A stretch of DNA of 14,638 bases from assembly GCA_027600665.1 (NCBI GenBank), contig JADGJL010000739.1, forward strand, positions 1 through 14,638. The letters run 5' to 3'. The DNA is from Irineochytrium annulatum (taxonomy: Eukaryota; Chytridiomycota; Chytridiomycetes; Chytridiales; Chytridiaceae). The translations under genes and the position numbers were made by a program. The notes beneath the pieces were generated by a model. That model saw only the letters and a list, made by a program, of their open reading frames with translations. It was not told the origin of the DNA and searched no databases. Position 1 is the stretch's first letter, and each line of letters begins with the position of its first letter. Shown in pieces: positions 1 to 8,181 of this stretch.

Positions 1-254
1 GAGGGGGGGGGTAGTGTTGATTAAGTTAAGTTTTTACCGCGGCAAATACGGGAGGCAACGCCGCACCCTCGCTGTCCTATTCTTGTTTGGGGACGGCGCC
101 GGGATGGCGTTGGAGTCGGCCGTCACGGAGCCGATGACGGCGAGGCTCAGCAAGCAGGCCAGGAGACCTAGGTGAACATGTTAGCGACGCGGTCGGGGCG
201 CGTCTGATGGCGCGGGGGTCGCTCACCCGCGGTAGTTCGACCCGTCGGCTTCAT
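1..254 (-). CDS. 5' end of class C GPCR-like receptor, copy C (partial)
   Basis: Only the first two exons lie in the window and the gene continues past its left edge. Exon 1 is 254-227 (28 nt, MKPTGRTTAG). Intron 1 is 226-168 (59 nt) with a GCTAAC branch-like motif near a CTAG acceptor. Exon 2 is 167-67, and the next intron opens at 66 with GTGCGG. Together the exons give 43 residues. A short polar start is followed by a hydrophobic core (LLACLLSLAVIGSVTA) and then DSNAIPAPSPNKNRTA, so this is a secretory signal peptide plus the start of an ectodomain. The start codon, the 28-nt first exon and the intron position are shared with the two complete paralogues to the right, which is the basis for the assignment. 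Exon 2 is closest to copy B, whereas the upstream DNA is closest to copy A. Whether the remainder of the gene is intact cannot be judged here. Confidence 0.8.
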
Positions 255-322
255 CGTGCGGTTTGGTCAGCAGCCGAATAGCGGGAGGCAGACGAATGGT
301 GGACACCATGACCACAACAGCG

Positions 323-332
323 GATTTATTTG
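323..332 (-). promoter_or_regulatory. TATA-like element upstream of copy C
   Basis: Minus-strand AAATAAAT lies about 70 nt upstream of the copy C start codon. An AT-rich element sits at nearly the same distance upstream of copy A (3971-3982), and a better TATAAG lies upstream of copy B (7828-7835). The shared position makes a core-promoter role plausible. The motif is short and no transcription start is known, so this is weak evidence. Confidence 0.3.
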
Positions 333-365
333 ACGCCGGCGTCGGTGGAAATCCCGACCGCCGGC

Positions 366-380
366 CATTGTTGGAGCCAT
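366..380. promoter_or_regulatory. 15-bp block shared upstream of copies C and A
   Basis: The sequence CATTGTTGGAGCCAT occurs here, 112 bp upstream of the copy C start, and again at 4015-4029, 109 bp upstream of the copy A start. A second partly conserved block (CAAAGG.TTTCGCG) follows in both, near 400-413 and 4052-4065. The DNA upstream of copy B lacks both. This may be a retained regulatory element or simply recent duplication of the 5' flank. Confidence 0.4.
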
Positions 381-647
381 TGTCTGGTCCCGCCAGCGAA
401 CAAAGGGTTTCGCGCAGATTGTCAACGACGGCGGAACTCGAACCTGAGGAATGCATGCGAGTCAGATATAGTCAAGCAGCGTGAGAACCCCTGATTTTCC
501 CCGACTCATGTTGGGGGCGATCACTTTTCACGCGAATATAATATAAAAAAATTAGTTGACTCGCATTATACGTCCATTGCATAGGACTATCTAACATTCT
601 TATTCAATATTGTTGCAAACCACCACCGCTGGTGCATTATTAAAAAT

Positions 648-3600
648 CTACATCTTTCCATACTTCTGTTCGTACGCATGAAGTCTCGCCCTAAGCTTCT
701 CGGCCTCCTGCTGGCTGTCCACGCTCGCCGCTACGACCTTCACTGTCGAGGGTTGTGTCGAAGTTGGCATAAGCTCCTTCAAGGTGGAAGGGTCGGCCTC
801 CTCGTGGTTGACGATCGCGAGGATCTTTGGAATGCTGTGACATCGCGAGTTGTGTCAGAACGAGGATGGTGAGGGTGCCATAAGTGCAGGTAACACTTAC
901 AACATCATAGCGACGACGCCGCCCTGTGTGATGGTTATCATCAATGCCTCCATAATAAAGATGATATCCGGATCGTGGACGGCGAAGTTGGCCACGGCGC
1001 TTAAGACTACACCGATAACGACCCTGCATTCATGGAAAACGTCAGTAGGTCGCCTTCGACGTCATTCTCAGCAAGGTCAGCTAACCAGTTGTACGTCGCC
1101 ATTGAGATCCATTTTGACTCGTTAAACGCGCTGGGCGTGTTGCGGATAAGGTACGTGAGGCCGGCACCGAGGGCAAGCGTGAACACCATGGCACCAAGGC
1201 ACACATAGCTGCATAGTGAAGGTGAGCAAGGTACATTACACTGGCCTCAGGACTTACTTGTAAATCTGGAAGTTGCAGTGCGGAGTCTCGAAGATCCCAA
1301 CGACGTTATTCATATCATCAATCTGGACGGTCTGGTCGAGGGCGAGGATGGGCCTCTGACTCGGTAGGAGCGTATAGACGATAAGGATGGTGCACCAGAC
1401 GGCGATGATGCAGAGGAAGAAGACGAACATGACACCGTCCTTGAGGGGAGCTGCCTGTCTCTTCTTGGACGAACAGATAACGTGGATGCGGTACGTCTGC
1501 AGCAAAAGGATCGTAAGGATACATTATCGGTCATTGCTGCGGCGCATTGCTATACCTTCACGAGCAGAGCGCCAAAGACGAAGGAGAAGCCGAGATACTT
1601 CAGCCAGACGTAGATGACGCAAGATGCGCTTGTCATCGGGTACTGTGGGGCAATGTCAGTGATTCTATTGCGAGATATGGGGGGGAACGGATATGCATAC
1701 CTGCGAGAATAAGAAGATCGACACGTAGGAGATGAGCGCGCCGCACGAGATTAACCCAAGGAACACCGGGCTCGAGGCCTTGAACATTTTTTGGCCCATG
1801 TTTGCGAGCATGTATGCCGTGCAGCCCAGGGTCATGACGGCGCAGGCGGCGATGATGGCGTCAAACGCGTACCGCACCTTCATATTGGCACTGAATTCGG
1901 TGACGGGGATGGGCGGTGCGACGGGTGGCGACGTCAGGCCGTTCAAGAAGCGGGCGTCGTCCCTCATGATTACGGTACGGTTGGTGGCAATCCATTTGCC
2001 GGCGGGGACCCTCAGCAAACCCTCGGTCGCGCTGTATTGCCAATTCATAAGCTGCTCATTGTGAATATAATCACCATCTGATAATAAAAGCATGTTGGTT
2101 AATAAGTGTGAAGAACGGGTTGGGGAAGAGAATTAGATGTTAAGGAAACACTTGCAGTTGATACTTACTTTTGTCTAGAGCGTGTGTGCCCCCAAAGAAA
2201 ACCGGGATCTGCGCCGTGTTGATCATTTTGGCGATACTTCCGCCAGTTTTAATAAGAGACTTTTTGCTTAAGATGTCATCGATCGTCAGAGTGCCCTTCT
2301 TCATCCACTGGAGTATTCGTTGAAAAAGACGAAAAAAAGCACGACTTGAAAACGACTTACGTAGTCGAGGGACCTGACTATCATGTCTATGCACAGGTAC
2401 GGTGGGTAGTATTGATCACTGTTCCACGCCTCTTTTTTGCCCATACCCGTAGCGTTGTAGAACGCGTTCAAAGCGCTAAATATAGACAAATACCCATTAG
2501 TGTACAATACCAATTGTCTCTTTATTATCACCGTATCTACATACCCAGTGGCGTATGGCGTGCCTTTATAGCATGAGGTAGCACCCGGCAGCGTGAGGTT
2601 GCAAAGGTTCAGCGACGAGTTCGTCTCGACGACGGGCCTCCCATCCGCACCCGGCATGCCGTACCACCAGTTGTAAATCTCCGCGGAAAGAGGCGTCTCT
2701 GTTGGCCCCGGAGTCCAGGGTCCGACGGCTCAAAAGCCGTCCATGTGTTGGAGTACCTTCTTTTGGCTCCGGGTGGTGAAGAACGTCGGGGCCGTCCCTG
2801 CGCCGACCACCATGTACGTGCCGTTGAAGACTCCCGCGTTATATAAGCTCTCACATATGGCGCCCGAGTCCGCGTAGGAGACCAACACGATGGTCGCGGA
2901 CTTGCCCTTAAGAAGAGCGTCGACGTACGAAGTATACTCCTTCAAGCCCGTCTGGAATTGGACCAAGGCCTTCACGGTAATGTTGTGGCTCGCCATTTCG
3001 GTCGTGATGGTGGCCATAAAGTCCGTACCGAATCTGAGAGTTGCGCGTCAGCTTGTCCAATGTGAAAACAGTAAAACATGGCACTGACTCGTCGTTGGAG
3101 CTAATGATCAACACATCAGCTCTGTTGTAGTGAATGAGCATGTCGATGAGACCTCGCGCTTGGTAGGCGGACGCGGCACCTGCGAGTTGTTTTGGTAACA
3201 TGATCCCGACAATATGAGGTAAGGGGGCCCACCTGTGCGAAAGCTATACGGGTAGTCGACCTTGTTCGACAGATCCATTGTCATAGCGGTCGGCATACAG
3301 TGCAGCATATTCTTGGTGGCGGCGGCGAGGGCCATGGGAACCGTGTTTCGGCTGCTAGCTTCCCCGAGGATGGAGATAGCGCCCTTGTCCGACGCGTCAA
3401 GCGTCAACAGCAGGGATTGGCCGCGGTCGTACATAGTGTTCTCCATAATCAGCTCTAGCTTTAGTCCGGGGAGTACGCTGTTACATGGTCAAAATATACC
3501 CAATCGCGTCCACAACTTCCTGAGCGCACCTGTCGTCGGCGTTCACGGTATTCACGTAGCGAAGTACCGTGTCCCAAGCGATGTAGGCCAAAGGATTTAG

Positions 3601-3906
3601 GGCCAAGTTCAGTGGCACGGAGAAGGACGACGTGTCGAACGGGTAGCCGAATGCGATCTTTTAGAAGGGCCAGAGTTATCACCGCGACTTTTGTCTTGAG
3701 GTGAGTCAACAACGCGCACCTTTGCGGTCCGGTTTTTATTTGGGGATGGCGCGGGGTTGCCGGTGTCTGCCATCACGGCACCGATCGTCGAGAGGCTCAG
3801 AAAGTAGGCCAGAAGACCTAGGAATAACATGTTAGCGACGCGTCGGTCGCGCTTCGGGCGACGCTTCGGGTCCCTCACCCACGGTAATTCGGCCCGTCGG
3901 CCTCAT
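648..3906 (-). CDS. Class C GPCR-like receptor, copy A, with in-frame TGA (possible pseudogene)
   Basis: Fourteen exons reconstruct an 820-codon frame with intact phase throughout: 3906-3879, 3817-3720, 3657-3530, 3477-3233, 3179-3089, 3033-2545, 2475-2361, 2307-2169, 2077-1701, 1642-1556, 1496-1258, 1208-1095, 1023-901 and 834-648. The order is signal peptide (cleavage near MADTGN), type I periplasmic-binding ectodomain (LPGLKLELI, GEASSRNT, DLSNKVDYPYSFRT), NGD strand, seven membrane helices, FIPKI, and a tail ending AYEQKYGKM. Such receptors bind a small ligand outside the cell and signal through G proteins. Codon 298 is TGA (2732-2730), where copy B has TGG. Translation would stop at 297 residues, before the end of the ectodomain and before every membrane helix. 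No other break was found, so this is a very young pseudogene, a sequencing error or a readthrough case. Exon 8 lacks the two codons that start the matching exon in copy B. Exons 12-14 look gene-converted with copy B. Confidence 0.85.
789..1211. repeat. Near-identical tract shared with 4629-5051 (gene-conversion candidate, unit 1)
   Basis: This 423-bp stretch matches 4629-5051 at a constant offset of 3840 with no gaps and about 13 mismatches by eye. It covers the start of exon 14, introns 13 and 12, and exons 13 and 12 of copy A. Introns elsewhere in the two genes have diverged far more, so unusually low divergence in non-coding sequence here suggests recent homogenisation. Similarity falls sharply in the distal part of exon 14 and in intron 11. 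Confidence 0.8.
2730..2732 (-). other. In-frame TGA in copy A exon 6
   Basis: The minus-strand codon is TGA inside HMDGF-stop-AVGPW. Copy B reads HLDGLWIVQPW at the same place with TGG. The frame continues with clear homology for more than 500 codons downstream, so the stop is a single-base difference (coding strand G to A) rather than a wrong exon call. Confidence 0.85.
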
Positions 3907-3970
3907 GGTGGAAGGTGGGTCCGTCGGCAGCCTTTCGGTTCGATACGGCGACAGCTGCGAAGCCACGGTG

Positions 3971-3982
3971 GATATTTATCTA
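3971..3982 (-). promoter_or_regulatory. TATA-like element upstream of copy A
   Basis: Minus-strand AGATAAATATCC lies about 70 nt upstream of the copy A start codon. A similar AT-rich element sits at the same distance from copy C. The call is positional and tentative. Confidence 0.3.
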
Positions 3983-4014
3983 AAGCGGTTGCGTGGCAAC
4001 CCTGACCCACCGAC

Positions 4015-4029
4015 CATTGTTGGAGCCAT
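4015..4029. promoter_or_regulatory. 15-bp block shared with 366-380
   Basis: CATTGTTGGAGCCAT lies 109 bp upstream of the copy A start, identical to the block 112 bp upstream of copy C. The near-equal spacing is compatible with a conserved promoter element or with recent duplication. Confidence 0.4.
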
Positions 4030-4383
4030 CGTTGGGGCTCCTGCCGGGCCACAAAGGCTTTCGCGGATGTCAATCTCGGCGGGGTCGAAACAATCGGACG
4101 TGCCCAATCTTGCCGTATGCCTTTTGGCCCATTCCACAAGATCGTTATGAACTTTTCCGTTCCATTTATTTCCAAGTTTTTTTGACCGGCCGATCGCCCG
4201 GACAATAGCTTCTTATTTAATTTTATTTTGTTTTTGATTTTTTTTTTTTTTTCACGTCGGAAGACCGTCGAATGCATACCGTACGCATATACAAAGTGTG
4301 AACTCGTGTAATCAATTTTGACAAAAAATTAAACGTGAGTCACAGATCGCCTGCCTTCTGTGGAAATTATGCAGATCTGTTAC

Positions 4384-4389
4384 TTTATT
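4384..4389 (-). terminator. Candidate polyadenylation signal for copy B
   Basis: A perfect AATAAA reads on the minus strand about 105 nt beyond the copy B stop codon, in AT-rich sequence. Spacing and context fit a eukaryotic polyadenylation signal, but six-base matches are common in AT-rich DNA. Confidence 0.35.
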
Positions 4390-4493
4390 CGGTGATTTTA
4401 CAAGTCCCTTGCTAATTGCTTAAGTCAACGAAACGGAAATATAGATAAAAAACAATCATCGACATTATTGGTCCACAGCGCATGACCCACATT

Positions 4494-7400
4494 CTACATC
4501 TTCCCGAACTTCTGTTCGTAAGCTTGGAGTTTTAGCTTGAGTTTGTCCACTTCGTTATTTTCAAAGCTGGACGAGACCCTCACTGAGGAGTTTATGCTCG
4601 AAGTCGGCATGAGTTCCTTCATTGTCGAAGGGTCGGCCTCCTCGTGGTTGACGATCGCGAGGATCTTTGGAATGCTGTGACATCGCGAGTTGTGTCAGAA
4701 CGAGGATGATGAGGCTGCTGTAAGTGCAGGTAACACTTACAACATCATGGCGACGACGCCGCCCTGTGTGATGGTTATCATCAATGCCTCCATAATAAAG
4801 ATGATATCCGGGTCGTGGACGGCGAAGTTGGCCACGGCGCTTAGAACTACACCGATAACGACCCTGCATTCATCGAAAACGTCAGTAGGTCGTTTTCGAC
4901 GTCATTCTTAGCAAGGTCAGCTAACCAGTTGTACGTCGCCATTGAGATCCATTTTGACTCGTTAAACGCGCTGGGCGTGTTGCGGATAAGGTACGTGAGG
5001 CCGGCGCCGAGGGCAAGCGTGAACACCATGGCACCAAGGCACACATAGCTGTATAATCAATGTGAGCAAAGGAATTTACACTTGCCCAAGGACTTACTTG
5101 TAAGTCTGGAAGTTGCAATGCGGCGTCTCGAATATCCCAACGACGTTGTTCATCTCATCAATTTGGACCGTCTGGTCGAGGGCGAGGATGGGCCTCTGAC
5201 TCGGAAGGAGCGTGTAGACGATAAGGATGGTGCACCAGATGGCAATGATGCAGAGGAAGAAACCGAACATGATGTGGTCCTTCAAGGGGGCCCCCTGCCG
5301 CTTTTTGGACGAAAAGATGACGTGGATACGGTAGGTCTATGGAACGATGTATATCAATCAGCTGCAGTCCCTTCATTTTGTTACCTTGACAAGGAGAGCG
5401 CCGAAGACGAAGGAGAAGCCGAGATACTTCAGCCAGACGTAGATAACGCAAGAGGCGCCTGTCATCGGATACTACAGGTCAATGTTAGCCCTCGTATCGC
5501 CATCAAATATAGAAATATTCTGCGCACCTGCGAGAACAGGAATATTGAAACGTAGGAGATGAGAGCGCCACAGGAGATCAAGCCCAAGAATACGGGGCTC
5601 GACGCCTTGAAGATTTTCTCCTTGATATACACGATCATGTATCCGGTGCAGCAAAGCGTCATCAGTGCGCAGATGCCGATTATCGCGTCGAACGCGTACC
5701 GGACCTTCATGTTGGCGGTGAACTCGGTGATGGGAATGGGCGGCGCGACTGGGGGCGTCGAAAGGCCGTTCAGGAAACGGGCGTCGTCGTACATGACGAC
5801 GCTGCGGTTGCTGGCGAACCAGCTACCGGCGGGGACCCTTAGAAGACCCTCGGTGGGGCTCCATCTCCAGTTGACGAAGTGCTGATTGGGGAACAAGTCA
5901 CCATCTGCAAGGGAAGCAAGTTACACAGTTAGGCTTATCGGGAGATAGCAGAAACCAGAACGATTACAAAAGACGAGCCCCAGTCGTCACTTACTTTTAT
6001 CAAGAACGTACGGGTTCCCAAAGAAGTCGGGGATTTTTGCGGTGTTGATCATTTTGGAAATGTTTCCGCCAGTCTTGATAAGAGACTTCTTGTTCAGAAT
6101 GTCGTCGATCGTCAAGGTGCCGTTCTTCAGCCACTTAAGCTGTGGTTAGAACTGGGTGATATAAAACGCCTTACGTAGTCGAGGGATCTGGTAATCAAGT
6201 CAATGCACATATACGGTGAGTAGTACTGATCACTGGCCCACGCCTCATTTTTACCTATACCCGCAGCACTGTAGAGCATATTCAAATACCTAAGGGAAGA
6301 AGCAGATGTACGGTTGGCAACTCGGCTTCTCATTCATTAAGCAAAAAAAGCTCGTTTACGTACCCGGTGGCGTAAGGCGTGCCTTTGTAGCAAGATACGG
6401 AACCCGGCAGCGTAAGGTTGCACAGGTTCTGCGCCGGGTTCGTCTCAATGACAGGCTTCCCATCTGGGCCCATCATCCCGTTCCACCAGTTCCAAATGTC
6501 CGCGGACAGGGGCGTCTCCGTCTTTCCCGGCACCCACGGCTGGACTATCCAAAGACCGTCGAGGTGCTCGACAATCTTCTTTTGGCTCGGGGTGGTGAAG
6601 AACGTTGGGGCCGGCCCAACCGCAACCACCATGTACGTGCCGTTGAACACACCGGCGTTGTACAAGCTCTCACTGATGTAGCCCGTGTCCGTGTAAGAGA
6701 TCAATACGATGGTGGCCGACTTGCCCTTGAGGAGGGCATCGACGTAAGACGTGTAGTCTTTCAAGCCCGTTTGGAATTGAACCATAGCCTTCACCGTAAT
6801 ATTGTGGCTCGCCATTTCGGTGGTGACGGTGGACATGAAGTCGGTTCCGAATCTAGCGTTCGAGGTATAAGCGCGGATGAATACAAATGGGAGTTCGTTG
6901 ACACTCACTCATCGTTGGAGCTGATGATCAACACGTCCGATCTGTTGTAATATACCAGCATATCAATCATACTTCGCGCCTGGTAAAATGACGCGGCATC
7001 TGCGAATAGTAAAGCCCTGTTAGCGAAGAAGCTGTGAATATGAAGACCGACATGTTCGGAAGCTGTACGGATAGTCGTTCTTGTTCGAAAGATCCATTGT
7101 CATCGCAAGCGGCATGCAGTGCAACATGTTCTTCGTGGCGGCGGCGAGGGCCATGACGACCGTGTTTCGACTGCTGGCCTCTCCGATGATGGCGATGGCG
7201 CCATTGTCCGACGCGCTGAGAGTCGTCAACAGCGACTGGCCGCGATCGTACAAGGTGTTCTGCATTATTAACTCCAACTTCAGTCCCGGGAGAATGCTGT
7301 TTTTAACGAGAAGGTTAGCCGGATATGCAAGGCGTATAACAAGCCGTGAACGCACCTGTCATCTGCGTTCACTGTGTTCACGTAGCGGAGAACCGTGTCC

Positions 7401-7738
7401 CAGGCAATGTACGCTAACGGGTTTAAGGCCAGGTTTAGCGACATGGAGACGGACGAAGTGTCGAAGGGGTAGCCAAACGCGATCTATTGGATGGGGCCGG
7501 GGGGGTTATTGCACCGCGACAGCCACCGGAGAACGCAAAACAACGCCCACCTTAGCGGTTCGGTTTTTGTTCGGGGACGGCGCCGGGATGGCGTTGGAAT
7601 CGGCCATCACAGCACCGATCATGGAGAAGCTCATCAAACATGCCAGGAGGCCTAGAGGGGAAAGGTTAGCGACGGACTAGGAGTGCCATTCGGCCTCGAG
7701 GGATCCCCACCCATGGCAGATCGACCCGTCAGCTGCAT
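4494..7738 (-). CDS. Class C GPCR-like receptor, copy B (intact, 820 aa)
   Basis: Fourteen exons join in phase: 7738-7711, 7651-7551, 7483-7356, 7296-7052, 6999-6909, 6852-6364, 6289-6175, 6139-5995, 5904-5528, 5471-5385, 5336-5098, 5048-4935, 4863-4741 and 4674-4494. Residues 1-30 form a signal peptide (core GLLACLMSFSMIGAVMA). Residues about 40-515 form a type I periplasmic-binding ectodomain, with LPGLKLELI at 88-96, GEASSRNT at 124-131 (the serine-rich ligand-binding turn of the family) and DKNGD near 446. The helices lie at about 521-541, 552-571, 577-600, 622-645, 682-706, 712-735 and 741-766. The Cys before helix 3 (GASC) and the Cys in loop 2 (PHCNF) fit the class C disulfide. FNESKW precedes helix 6 and FIPKI closes helix 7. 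The 54-residue tail ends AYEQKFGKM. A surface receptor for a small amino-acid-like ligand, coupling to G proteins, is inferred from the family. The ATG at 7738 is chosen because without intron 1 an in-frame TAG blocks the frame. Confidence 0.9.
4629..5051. repeat. Near-identical tract shared with 789-1211 (gene-conversion candidate, unit 2)
   Basis: This is the partner of the tract in copy A. It includes introns 12 and 13 of copy B. The first 80 aligned bases (4629-4708) are identical, as are 4921-4980. Outside the tract the tails of the two proteins differ at most positions until the shared C-terminal motif. Confidence 0.8.
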
Positions 7739-7827
7739 GGCGACTCAGTCAGAGGCTGCCGGGAAGCGGCAGGGGATGGACGGTTTACTCTTCGATTTCT
7801 GACAAAATGAATACTGACTGTACAGTT

Positions 7828-7835
7828 CTTATAAA
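7828..7835 (-). promoter_or_regulatory. Candidate TATA box of copy B
   Basis: Minus-strand TTTATAAG in GC-rich surroundings, about 90 nt upstream of the start codon at 7738. It is the best TATA match near any of the three receptor starts. Confidence 0.45.
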
Positions 7836-8013
7836 GGGGCGCGTCGGCCGGTGTAAATCATGAAAGATCGACGTGCGTTCGCGGTCGCGGCCCTCGGGCG
7901 GCATCGCATTCCAGCCTGGAAACCTGTCAAAATTCCCTTCTTGTGAGTGGGTCTTAATTGTCTTGCGCCGCTCGCTCTTTCATGCGGCTCAACCATCGGC
8001 ATCTAATCAGCAA

Positions 8014-8036
8014 ACAGACCATACTTTAAGGTCTGT
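8014..8036. repeat. Inverted repeat, 7-bp stem, 9-nt loop
   Basis: ACAGACC and GGTCTGT flank a 9-nt AT-rich spacer, with a T-run after it on the plus strand. It lies about 150 nt beyond the stop of the FAM177-like gene. It could be a 3' processing structure or a palindromic protein-binding site; the function is unknown. Confidence 0.35.
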
Positions 8037-8181
8037 ATTTTTGATGTGCGATCGGAACGCGAAGATACGTTGAATGGCGATGCTCAAGTTCACGAGTGGT
8101 CCCGCCGACGCGCAGAAAGCTGGAAGCGGATAAAGTCATGATGTATTTTGTACAAGGATGGGTTCACGCAAGGCCTAAACC

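Larger units (their letters stand above)
255..647. other. Intergenic spacer between copy A 3' end and copy C start
   Basis: This 393-bp gap has no credible gene. The part next to copy C (255-415) is GC-rich and resembles the DNA upstream of copy A, including an identical 15-bp block at 366-380. The part next to copy A (about 520-647) is AT-rich, contains runs of A and T, and is probably its 3' untranslated and termination region. On the minus strand an AATAAG-like hexamer follows the copy A stop codon, but no perfect AATAAA is visible. Confidence 0.6.
3907..4493. other. Intergenic spacer between copy B 3' end and copy A start
   Basis: This 587-bp gap has no supported gene. The side next to copy A (to about 4090) is GC-rich and homologous in patches to the flank upstream of copy C. 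The centre holds a homopolymer run of 15 T (4238-4252) in a T-rich stretch, the kind of tract that often excludes nucleosomes near promoters. The side next to copy B is AT-rich and probably carries its 3' untranslated region, with a canonical minus-strand AATAAA at 4384-4389. Confidence 0.6.
7739..8181. other. Upstream region of copy B / downstream of FAM177-like gene
   Basis: This 443-bp gap has no credible gene. It holds a minus-strand TATAAG about 90 nt from the copy B start, a 6-bp stem hairpin (CTGCCG/CGGCAG, 7756-7772) in the likely 5' leader, and a 7-bp inverted repeat at 8014-8036. It does not share the 15-bp element found upstream of copies A and C. Confidence 0.55.

Noticed and set aside
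2730..2732. TGA as a recoded (selenocysteine or Trp) codon
   Set aside because: Copy B uses ordinary TGG at the same site and TGA also acts as the natural stop of the uS15m and FAM177-like genes, so genome-wide TGA reassignment is unlikely. No supporting element was identified.
3609..3878. Reading copy A as starting with MRDPKRRPKRDRRVANM and continuing through the next intron
   Set aside because: The sequence behaves as an intron: GTGAGG donor, GCTAAC branch motif, CTAG acceptor. The same layout is found in copies B and C, and in B the unspliced frame contains a TAG. The 28-nt upstream exon gives matching protein starts in all three.
4238..4252. Run of 15 T as a possible retroposition poly(A) tail
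   Set aside because: No target-site duplication or processed gene copy is next to it. All three receptor genes keep their introns, so they arose by DNA duplication.
5082..5555. 157-codon plus-strand open frame
   Set aside because: It is antisense to exons 10 and 11 of copy B (membrane helices 3-4) and crosses their introns. It is a shadow.
6306..6950. 214-codon plus-strand open frame
   Set aside because: It lies antisense to exons 5-7 of copy B. It has no counterpart at the same place in copy A and no recognisable domain, so it is a shadow of GC-rich coding sequence.
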